From the NCBI GenBank assembly GCA_937127125.1, contig CAKZLO010000013.1, positions 1 through 64,000 of the forward strand: a stretch of DNA of 64,000 nt, in the 5' to 3' direction. Each line of letters opens with the position of its first letter. Within the stretch, counting starts at the first letter, position 1. The DNA comes from an uncultured Ardenticatenia bacterium (GTDB lineage: Bacteria > Chloroflexota > Anaerolineae > 4572-78 > NAK82). The notes beneath the pieces are model-generated. The model did no database searches, had not been told where the DNA came from, and worked only from the letters and a program-made list of their open reading frames with translations. Position numbers and translations under genes: made by a program. Shown piece after piece: positions 35,580 to 43,800 of this stretch.

Positions 35580-36821
35580 CTAGTCTTTGCTGTTGGCTAG
35601 AGCAGCTTCCAGTAGCTGATCCACAATGACGCTTGACTGTGTGAGATCGGGATCAGCGAAGACCCCAGTGCGTGCCAGCTTTGCCACCTTCAAGAGCTCT
35701 AAACTTTGCCGCGTATTCTCGCCTGCAAAGCTGATCTGTCGGCTAATAATGGTCGAGGCAGCCAACAGTGGGATGTAGAGCAGCTCGACCGGCAGCGTCT
35801 CCCCTCTCTCCAGCCGACCAGCGATTTCCTGGATTAGCCCGCGCCTTTCTTCCAGCTCCCATGGCTGCTTGTTAAGCATTTTGGCGATTAACCCGAACGA
35901 AATCGCCACCGCCAAGCGTGCCAGATGGCCAAAACCTACCTTGCGCAGCACCCACATAGGATCATCACTCGGCATTTCCAGTCGCAAGGCGGACTCCCAG
36001 ATAGGCACCAACAGGCCATCCGCGGTGGCAGCGTTCTCGAGAAAGCGGCGTGCCACGTAGGTCAGAATCTTGCCCAGCGCAATCGCTTCACCGACCCGCA
36101 ACGTAATGCCAGCGCGGGTGCACCGCTCATGTCCTTCAGCAAAGAGCGCAGCATACAACGGCTCAGGTGCAAGGGTGTCGCTGATGTGAGATCGTCTTGC
36201 TGCTACTTCCTGTTGCGCTTTGAATTGCAGAGAGGCGTCTTCTATGTTCCATAGCACCTCAAACTTGGAAGTGCTGGTTGGAGGTTCCTGGATCGCCTCG
36301 GCGCGCCGCGCGATGGCAAAGGGTACGGAAATCTTGCGCGCGGGAACCGCGACATAACGCACACCCAGCACCCGGCCGATCTCGAGGCCAACTAGGTCGT
36401 CCAGCAGCTCGTCCTGGAAGCCAGTGGTCTTCTTCGGCGGTCGTACTCGCTGAGCAGCTCCTTCTGTCTTGACCATCACATGGAGCTGGACCTCGTATTG
36501 ACCCTCTCGAGCTCCTGATACCACCTTGATAGGGACATACAGCGCTCCCACCTGAGCTGGTTCTAGGCGAACGCGCAACTCGGAGCTGCCGATCTCGAGC
36601 AGTGGTGTCCCCCGGAGGCGCCCCGCCGTAGGCAGCTCTGGCCTCACCACTACCTCGGTCGGCACGTCTACCGCGCTCTGTAACAGCAGGATCAACATTG
36701 CATAGCCGTCTGTGGGGATTTCAGCGGGTTCTAGAGAGGGCATGATCTGGACGCCATCACTTTCATAGCGCTGAGCTGCTTCAATGTATTCACAGATGAT
36801 GTCTGGGTATTCGACCGCCAT
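35580..36821 (-). CDS. Hypothetical protein, unknown family
   Basis: About 413 residues, not recognised. The N-terminal third is beta-rich with repeated VxxRPELPTAGRLRGTPLLEIGSSELRVRLEP-like strands, suggesting a beta-sandwich. The rest is helical, including WVLRKVGFGHLARLAVAISFGLIAKMLNKQPWELEERRGLIQEI and LLYIPLLAASTIISRQISF. No signal peptide, clear membrane segment or catalytic motif. The ATG at 36821 is preferred because AGGAGG lies 7 nt upstream; the open frame reaches 36860. It is monocistronic, convergent with the sugar operon. Confidence 0.7.
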   Translation of the reverse strand: MAVEYPDIICEYIEAAQRYESDGVQIMPSLEPAEIPTDGYAMLILLLQSAVDVPTEVVVRPELPTAGRLRGTPLLEIGSSELRVRLEPAQVGALYVPIKVVSGAREGQYEVQLHVMVKTEGAAQRVRPPKKTTGFQDELLDDLVGLEIGRVLGVRYVAVPARKISVPFAIARRAEAIQEPPTSTSKFEVLWNIEDASLQFKAQQEVAARRSHISDTLAPEPLYAALFAEGHERCTRAGITLRVGEAIALGKILTYVARRFLENAATADGLLVPIWESALRLEMPSDDPMWVLRKVGFGHLARLAVAISFGLIAKMLNKQPWELEERRGLIQEIAGRLERGETLPVELLYIPLLAASTIISRQISFAGENTRQSLELLKVAKLARTGVFADPDLTQSSVIVDQLLEAALANSKD

Positions 36822-37183
36822 CGGTTCGCCTCCTGTCGGCGTCATCTGAACATATGTCAAGCTGGCACACTCACACTATAGTAAACGAGCCATAAAATGT
36901 CAATAATCCTCACGTGTGATGCCACTCATTGGACGATACCTGGTCGTCGGGGATTGCTGGGGATGGATAGTCGATACGTTTCAAGATCGGCTGTTGATCG
37001 AACAGGAATGTATCAAGGGCTACCCCACCAGAGATGGACAGATGGGGATTGGGCAAGAGCAGTTGCGCGGCTTACTGCGCCGTCTAAGGCGGGGAGGAAT
37101 GATGACGTGGCGCGCAATGGCTAACTGGGGGGACTGACCTACAGCTTTGCCGACTGCTGCACTTGCCGTGGCAGAAAAGCTTG
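36822..37183. other. Intergenic region with one doubtful 72-codon frame
   Basis: About 360 bp between the unknown protein and the arsM-like gene. A plus-strand frame from ATG 36919 to 37137 encodes a mildly amphipathic 72-residue product (starting MPLIGRYLVVGDCWGW). It lacks a ribosome site and any recognised motif, so it is not called. No strong hairpin was seen. Confidence 0.35.
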
Positions 37184-38677
37184 CTATTGACACTCGGTAA
37201 CTGGTTTGCGCGCTGAGACTATGATGCTATAGATCGGCACGTTGCCTACGGTGCCTGCACTGCTGCCGCGCTGTGCGGTTATTTCCTCAAAACCAGCTTC
37301 TGCTACCAGGTCAAGGTACTCCCGCTCGGGCAGCGCACCCGATACACAACTCTGCCACGCAGCCTCGTCAAGACGCAGGGCCATAGGCAACGGGCCAGCA
37401 GCCACCATGTCGCTTATCTCCAGGCGTCCACCAGGCTTCAGGACACGAAACGCTTCACTGAACACGACTCCTTTGTCCTCACACAGGTTGACCACACAGT
37501 TAGATAGGACGACATCCACTGATGCGTCTGCCACCGGCAGGGTCTCTGCCTGGCCGCGGCGGAATTCGACGTTGTCAATTCCTAGCTCGACAGCCGTCCG
37601 CGCAGCGCGTTCTGTCATCGCCTGCGTCGCATCTATCCCGATCACCCGCCCGCCTGGGCCAACCTGTCGTGCTGCCATGAAGGCATCTATCCCACCTCCA
37701 CTACCAATGTCCAACACAATCTCGCCAGGATGCAGGCCGGCCAATGCTACAGGGTTGCCGCACCCCAGCGCAATCATCTCCGACTCAGGCGGCAATGCAG
37801 CCAAGTCATCCAGGCTATAGTCGGTGCGAAACTCCACACTGCCTTCCTCGAACAGGGTGCCCCCGACGCCACAGCACGAAACACTCGACGACGTCTGAGT
37901 GCAGCATCCGGACGCAGGCTCCGCCACGTTCCCACAACCACAATGGTTCAGTGCAACCTGGTTGTAATGTTCCTGCACTGCCTGGCGCATTGTGATGCGT
38001 TTGCTGCCGGTCGCCAACCAGACGCTGGTGTGTGCCGCACGACTGTGATCGCCACAGCTGTCAGGTGTCGCGTTCAGAGATGTGTATTGATCAATGCGTC
38101 GCACTAAGACATTAACCAGGTCAGCTGCTCGCAGCCAAGCCCGCAGTTGTTCTCTGCTGGGACCTGCCCCTTCCTCGGCCATTTCCTGCCGCAGTCCCGT
38201 GCAGGGATGCGTGCCCCAATCCACGATCATTACTCTCCCGCCTGGCCGGAGGATGCGCACCATCTCCTGAAGAACTTTCGGAAACGTTTGCGAATCGCTC
38301 TGGCAGCGCAAGCACATACTGGCGAAAACTGCATCCACTGAGCAGTCCGCCAGCGGCAATCTGTCCTTGTCCATATGGTGGAAGACAATGTTGTTGAAAT
38401 GTGCCAAATGGCGAGGTGTCGCATCTGACACGTGTGGTATGCAGTTGATCACGTGTACACACGCCACTAATGGTGCCAGTCCGATTGCGATAAAGCCATT
38501 ACCATCACCCACATCTGCAACGACCATCTCCGGCCGCAGGTATGCCTTGGAAATGGCCGTCTTGCGCACCGCAGCGTTGAAGTGGGTAGTGTGCAAGGTG
38601 TCTTGCTCAGACCCCATCGTGGCGAAATACTCTACGAACGGATCATCCTGCATCATAATAGCCTGCCCAGTCTCCAT
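37184..38677 (-). CDS. arsM: Arsenite methyltransferase-like protein with two methyltransferase domains
   Basis: 497 residues. The C-terminal half (about 280-490) is ArsM-like: LGCGNP (Cys306), VLDIGSGGGIDAFMAA, LSNCVVNL (Cys393) and SCVSGAL (Cys444), the three cysteines expected to bind As(III). The N-terminal half (about 45-220) is a second class I methyltransferase fold with an altered motif I (VVADVGDGNGF). A Cys-rich linker (CGCG, CC, CC, about 246-269) joins them. The C-terminal half probably methylates arsenite; the N-terminal domain may be regulatory or act on another acceptor. It lies 45 bp downstream of arsR in one operon. Standard ArsM is about 260-280 residues, so this is a fusion. 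Confidence 0.82.
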   Translation of the reverse strand: METGQAIMMQDDPFVEYFATMGSEQDTLHTTHFNAAVRKTAISKAYLRPEMVVADVGDGNGFIAIGLAPLVACVHVINCIPHVSDATPRHLAHFNNIVFHHMDKDRLPLADCSVDAVFASMCLRCQSDSQTFPKVLQEMVRILRPGGRVMIVDWGTHPCTGLRQEMAEEGAGPSREQLRAWLRAADLVNVLVRRIDQYTSLNATPDSCGDHSRAAHTSVWLATGSKRITMRQAVQEHYNQVALNHCGCGNVAEPASGCCTQTSSSVSCCGVGGTLFEEGSVEFRTDYSLDDLAALPPESEMIALGCGNPVALAGLHPGEIVLDIGSGGGIDAFMAARQVGPGGRVIGIDATQAMTERAARTAVELGIDNVEFRRGQAETLPVADASVDVVLSNCVVNLCEDKGVVFSEAFRVLKPGGRLEISDMVAAGPLPMALRLDEAAWQSCVSGALPEREYLDLVAEAGFEEITAQRGSSAGTVGNVPIYSIIVSARKPVTECQ

Positions 38678-38722
38678 CTGTTCTTGCTCGTGTGAGGTTT
38701 TCCTGTGATTCCGACAAGGTTC

Positions 38723-39088
38723 TCAGCAGCACTGCCTGTGTTTCTTCTCTCGCACATTTGCGTCTTGCTCCCGGCTGCACTCCGCCAGCCAGCGGACAAC
38801 CTGTCCCCTCAGCCAGCGTATGCCATCTTCGTCCAGACAATAACAGGTTGCCGGACCGTCAATCTCACCGCGGATCAGTCCAGCCTCGCGCAAGACCTTC
38901 AGGTGCTGGCTCACCGTAGACTGTGCCAAGCTGGTGAATTCTACGAGGTCGCCGGTGATGCACTCTTGTCTGGCCGCCAGCAAACACACAATGCGGAAGC
39001 GCACCGGGTTGCCCAACGCCTTGAACATCTTTGCGAGGCGCGTTTCCTCAGGAGTCAGGAAAGCTGAAGAGGATTTTGCTCTGGCCAT
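38723..39088 (-). CDS. arsR: ArsR-family metalloregulator
   Basis: 121 residues, winged helix: ALGNPVRFRIVCLLAARQECITGDLV, then the recognition helix LAQSTVSQHLKVLREAGLIRGE. The metal-site cysteines are probably Cys43 and the C-terminal CC pair; CYC in the wing is also present. It represses arsenic genes until As(III) binds. The ATG at 39088 lies only about 5 nt from the operator and has no Shine-Dalgarno, so the message looks leaderless. First in an operon with the arsM-like gene. Confidence 0.92.
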   Translation of the reverse strand: MARAKSSSAFLTPEETRLAKMFKALGNPVRFRIVCLLAARQECITGDLVEFTSLAQSTVSQHLKVLREAGLIRGEIDGPATCYCLDEDGIRWLRGQVVRWLAECSREQDANVREKKHRQCC

Positions 39089-39093
39089 CGGCT

Positions 39094-39119
39094 GCTATAT
39101 CGTAATTTTACGATATAGC
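39094..39119. promoter_or_regulatory. ArsR operator palindrome
   Basis: Perfect 12-bp arms GCTATATCGTAA (39094-39105) and TTACGATATAGC (39108-39119) with a TT centre. It covers the -10 box of the arsR promoter, so repressor binding would block RNA polymerase. Confidence 0.85.
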
Positions 39120-39133
39120 GCATTGCACGTCAA
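39105..39133 (-). promoter_or_regulatory. Promoter of arsR-arsM
   Basis: Minus strand: TTGACG (39128-39133), 17-bp spacer, TAAAAT (39105-39110). The transcript would begin about 10 nt before the arsR ATG. Confidence 0.7.
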
Positions 39134-39148
39134 ATGGCCACCATCTTT

Positions 39149-39176
39149 TTGGTGTTGTGTCGACACGTGCTATAAT
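39149..39176 (+). promoter_or_regulatory. Promoter of the NDK-like gene
   Basis: TTGGTG (39149-39154), 16-bp spacer, TGC-TATAAT with the perfect -10 at 39171-39176. The leader contains a CTTCTGG/CCAGAAG hairpin (39178-39184 with 39209-39215). Confidence 0.6.
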
Positions 39177-39233
39177 CCTTCTGGCCGGAATGATTGGCCA
39201 TATCTCGCCCAGAAGTAAGCGGAGGGAACTATC

Positions 39234-39974
39234 GTGCCCAGCAGCGAATTCGATCAAACCTTGGTCCTGATCAAACCAGATGCTCTGAAGAACTCCCTGA
39301 CAGGTTATGTACTCTCTCTGTTGTCTGAATTTCATACCGGACTGCGCTTTGCCGGCGCCAAGGTTGTGCACGTCACCCGGATGTTGGCAGAAGAACATTA
39401 CGCCGAACATCGGGGCAAGGTTTTTTACCCAGCCTTGATCGATTATATTATGGGTATGTTCCATTACCCGAATGAACCGCACAAGCGACGCGTGATTGCC
39501 ATCGTGTATCAAGGATTCAATGCAGTCGAGGAGGTTCGTTCCGTCGCCGGGCCAACTGATCCGCACGTTGCGCGTGAACAGAAGCCGGGCTGTATCCGCT
39601 CCCTGGGCACGTTAGTGCCTCTGAGGAATGCCCAAGGTGAGGAAATTGGCCGGCGCATGGACAACTTGATCCACGCCTCAGCGACACCCCAAGAAGCGGA
39701 GCGCGAGATCAAACTTTGGTTTAAACCGAACGAGATACCACCCCACATGCGCATTTATGCCGCGCGCATTTGTGAGGATCACTTCTACTATAAAGACGAT
39801 CGGGTGTTCGCTGAATACATCCCGGGCAGCGTTTGCCTGCTCGCCCCCGGTGACGTCGCATGGGAGACGGACATTCAAGCGTTGGAGCTGATCCTACGAG
39901 GCCAGCCATCCGCCGTCCCCCTGCGCACCGTCGTGGCCAAGTATCTCACCAACGAAATATGTAACGAGTGTTGA
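39234..39974 (+). CDS. Nucleoside diphosphate kinase-like protein, extended form
   Basis: 246 residues against about 140 for ordinary NDK. Conserved pieces: LVLIKPDALKN (Lys14), GKVFYPALIDYIMG, and the active-site histidine in NLIHASA (His147), where NDK has NxxHGSD. The N-terminal half fits the ferredoxin-like NDK fold with an insertion; about 90 residues after the histidine (YAARICEDHFYYKDDRVFAEY) have no NDK match. The HGSD change and length mean kinase activity is likely but unproven. GTG start at 39234 with GGAGGG upstream. Monocistronic. Confidence 0.72.
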   Translation: MPSSEFDQTLVLIKPDALKNSLTGYVLSLLSEFHTGLRFAGAKVVHVTRMLAEEHYAEHRGKVFYPALIDYIMGMFHYPNEPHKRRVIAIVYQGFNAVEEVRSVAGPTDPHVAREQKPGCIRSLGTLVPLRNAQGEEIGRRMDNLIHASATPQEAEREIKLWFKPNEIPPHMRIYAARICEDHFYYKDDRVFAEYIPGSVCLLAPGDVAWETDIQALELILRGQPSAVPLRTVVAKYLTNEICNEC

Positions 39975-39989
39975 TCTCGACTGAAGGCA

Positions 39990-40628
39990 TTAATGCAGTG
40001 GTGCCGAACTTGTCTTCTGATCTTCCAAGCGTATCCGGAGCGTCTCGAGCGCATTGGCCGCGATGCTGCTCAATATCAGGAGCAGATGGACATCTGCCTC
40101 GGTGAAGGGAGCACCCGTGTACTTGTTGAGCACCTCGATGACGCCGATGACCCGATTGTGGGCGACCATTGGAACACCGATAAGTGAACGGGTGACGAAT
40201 CCGAACACTTCATCCACGTGGGGTGAGAAACGCGCATCCTGGTGCGCATGATTGGCGATCACAGGCTTGCGGTGCGCGGCAACCCAGCCGGCGATACCGG
40301 TATCTATTGGTAAGCGATATCCACGCAGCTCACCGCGCTTGTCGCCGTGCACCACGGCGAATACCAGTTCATTCGTCTCCGGATCCAACAGTAATACCGA
40401 GCCATCGCTTGCCTGCGCCAAGTGGACGGCATAGTGCATGGTGTTGTCCAAAAGTGTGATCAGATCTGCCTCCGAGGTGATGTCTTGAGCAGCCAGGTAT
40501 AAATGCTCCAACGCCTTTAAATAGGCACGCAAAGATTCATTCTCTTCGCGCAGCTCTTTGATCTCCGCTTGGAGACGTATATGCTCCTGCTGCAAGAATC
40601 GCACCAGATGTGAAGAGGGTTCGTCCAT
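39990..40628 (-). CDS. GAF-domain protein with N-terminal coiled coil
   Basis: About 212 residues. A coiled coil (QQEHIRLQAEIKELREENESLRAYLKALEHLY, about 10-45) precedes a GAF domain (about 50-200) with DGSVLLLDPETNELVFAVVHG, TGIAGWVAAHRKPVIANHAHQDARF and LIGVPMVAHNRVIGVIEVLNK. The signal it binds is unknown, and no output domain is attached. The ATG at 40628, with GGAGGT 7 nt upstream, is chosen over 40709. Probably a partner-binding sensor. Confidence 0.85.
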   Translation of the reverse strand: MDEPSSHLVRFLQQEHIRLQAEIKELREENESLRAYLKALEHLYLAAQDITSEADLITLLDNTMHYAVHLAQASDGSVLLLDPETNELVFAVVHGDKRGELRGYRLPIDTGIAGWVAAHRKPVIANHAHQDARFSPHVDEVFGFVTRSLIGVPMVAHNRVIGVIEVLNKYTGAPFTEADVHLLLILSSIAANALETLRIRLEDQKTSSAPLH

Positions 40629-40810
40629 GTGAGTTACCTCCGATTGCTCGTCCACTCGCGCTGTCCTACGCGGAGAACCTGCCCGCCGGGATCCCGCAAC
40701 TAAAGACACTGTATAAGTATAGCCATCTTTGGGCGCGTTACAATTCTATTATCCGGAAAGAATGCTTGCTGCCGCCCATGCGTAGCAACGGCCAAAATCT
40801 TCCCTGGGCG

Positions 40811-43800
40811 TCACAGCTTCCGTTCGCAAGTCATACCCGGATAGTCGCGATAAAACTGCAGCGACTCCAGCAGGGATTGAGCTGAGCTTTCCAATACAGA
40901 CATGCCATTCCACACCTCCACTGTGACACGCAGTCGGAAGGAAAGCACATGGTCCAGTAACGTCTGCAGCGCACGGCGCACGAGCGCAGGAACAGCGCCC
41001 TGAGCTGTAATGATACGTGCACCTGTGTCCTCCGCAATCAGGAGAGGAAGGCCACGGTGCAACACCAACCAGGTAGAAGGGATGCGAGCAGCTACCAAAG
41101 GTTCACCCCGCTCGCTCAAAGGTGTGTGCTGGGACGAGGTACCGTACAGATTCGCCGGATCACACGCATTCAGAACGACCATTTCCTCTTCTGCGAGCTC
41201 GTTAGCGCGAGCAAAGCTGTTCAGGGCACGCAGCTGTTCAACCGCTTCCGGTAGCGCGAACTGAATGCCGGGCAATCCATCCACGAAGTAGCCACGCCTT
41301 ATCTCGCCACGCATCTCCATACGGCCAAGCTGCTCGAGCAACGTTTGCCAGTCGAGCCAGTCTGCCTCATTGTTCAAGCTGGCGCGGGTGACCACACCAT
41401 AGCGTGCCAGCAGCTGGCCTGCCTGACGTGCCGCGCGTTCCTCATCTGACAATGCCGCTCCCAACACTCCCAGACGGTATACTGGTGCCCAGCGACCGGC
41501 ATCTTCAAGGTGAGTCATGGGTCTGAGATGATGTTTCAGGCGCTCGCGCACCCGCCTTTTCGCTGCCATGTAGCGTGCTCGCTCCGGCCGATGCAGGCTA
41601 ACACCTGTCAGCAACGAGAGGTGTGGTGTACTGCCGCGGCGTGTGGCCAGCTTTTCCTCCAGCGCGCTGGGCTGCCGCGCCACGCCGGGAGCGTTTCCTT
41701 GCTGGATAATGTGTCGCAGTGCATCCAACGTGTCGTTGCTCACCAGACCAGCAAGTGCCAGCTCAGTCAGCGCTGTCTCAGCAGCAGCTTCCTCTATATG
41801 CAGGGCACCACATATATCAGCCAGGAAAAGAGCTCCCTCTGCACGCAGCAGCGTATATACCTGGCGCGCCAGTTCACTCAAATCATTAAGGAGATCCTCA
41901 GAGAAAGGTTTCAGGAACGCAGCACCTTCACCGCGAAACAGGAACTGAATGCGATTGCGCCGTGCGCCCGGCTCGCCGGCCCCAATCCATATCAGCTCAC
42001 CCCGTCGACACAGAGACGCCAGCTCAGTGGGATCGTACCGCTGCAGGCGCAACGGCAATACATCGCGTTCCCAGATCGCTCCTATCAATGGCACCCCACG
42101 CAACTGCTGCAACGCCTGTCGCAGAGCACCCGGGCCGCTCAACCGGGCAGCAGGATGAAGGTGTTGCCAGCGGCTCAGGAAATCGGCATACACGACAAGA
42201 GGGACCGCCTGCACCTCACGTCGCAAAATATGCAGGGTGCGCCGATGGATCTGGGCCAGCGTGCGAAGGTGCAGATATTCCTCCGACATCGCTTCACCAG
42301 TGTGGGGGGTAAAGCGTCCGCGCACTACTTGACGATTTGCTATAAGCTCCTCCAGCAGAGCGGATAGCTGCTCCTCCGAGATACGATAACGGTTGTGGAT
42401 GATCTCCCGTGTGACCGGCCCGGCATAGCGTAGGAAACGTTCCAGGATGGCGCGCAGCGCTGCCGACTGCTTCTCCAGTGGGGCTGTTCGGGAGGAGCTC
42501 TCCATTTCGAACGCGGCGCGATATTCGTCAGCGTATTCCGCTGCCACCCACCTTTGCGCGGAGCCATATGCATGGGGAATGTTCAACAGGACGATGCGTC
42601 CTTGTGCCGCCAGATGAGCTATCCAAGGTGATGGATCCACCGTCGCGGCGAGTGCTATCTCTGTGGCCGACATGTCACCGCGCTCCTGAAACAGCATCGC
42701 CAGCTCCTCGGCAGTACGCACTCGGAAGCCGGGCGCAGTATGCTGCAGACGACCTTGCACCTCAGTAATGGCTTCAGTCCGCAGAAACTTGTCGAGCCTT
42801 ACATCTCTGAGCACATCAGCCAGCAGCTCAAGGTTGACCTGCAGTCCCTGTAGCTGACGCTCCACCTTGGGCGCGTCGCCCTCGTACATATAGATGTTGA
42901 TAAAGTCCCACAACAAACTCTGCGCCACCGGAGAGGGTGTAGGTGTCTCAACCGTGACCACCTCAATCTCACCGCGCTGGATGTCAAGCAACACCTCTTC
43001 CAAGTGCGGCAAGTCCATGACATCTTCCAGGCAATCACGGTACGTTTCGACCAAGATGGGAAAGTCGTTGAACTGCTTAACCAGTTGCAGAAGGTCGCGA
43101 GCGCGCAGGCGCTGTAGCCAGAAAGGCGTGCGCTTGCCACCGCGTAGACCGGGCAACAGAAGCGCACGCGCTGCATTCTGGCGAAACTGACTGCCGAACA
43201 CGGCCGAGTCAGGCAGCTCACGGAGGACGCGCTCGCGTGCCTCCTCTGGGCCGATACGTTGCACCAAGTCAAGGGGGAATTCTGCGTCCGAGGCGGGGAA
43301 ACGGAGCAAGATGCCATCGTCGTTGCTTTGTACCTCAACCTCGACGCCGGTGCGTTCGCGCAAGGCGCTGGCCAATGCTAACCCCCATGGCCCGTTGACG
43401 CGTCCGCCGAAAGGTGATTGCACCACCATGCGCGGGTCACCCAAAGCATCGGCGAAGAGCTCGACCACCACAGTGCGATCTGAGGAGATGTTGCCGATCG
43501 CATCTAGCTGCCCTGCCACATAATCAACCAACACCCATGCAGAGTTGTTGTCCAGGGCGTGCTCGCGCTGTAGCCAATCCATGATGGGTTGCAAAATTGC
43601 CTTATCACGCTGAAGGAGCAGCTCGCGGCAGGTGGCGGCGCCTAACTCATGGCGCAGCGCTTGCAACCGTTCTGCTAAAAGGCGACGGAATTCGCCCACG
43701 CGCCGACCCAGATAATATGGTCGCCAAGGATACTCACCGCGCCAGAAGGGCATACGCGGCGGCGCACCGGGCGCCGGGACCACTGTGACACGATCATCAG

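Noticed and set aside
36919-37137. 72-codon plus-strand frame as a gene
   Set aside because: No ribosome site, no motif; kept only as a note in the intergenic entry.
41510-42367. 285-codon plus-strand frame
   Set aside because: Antisense shadow of lhr.
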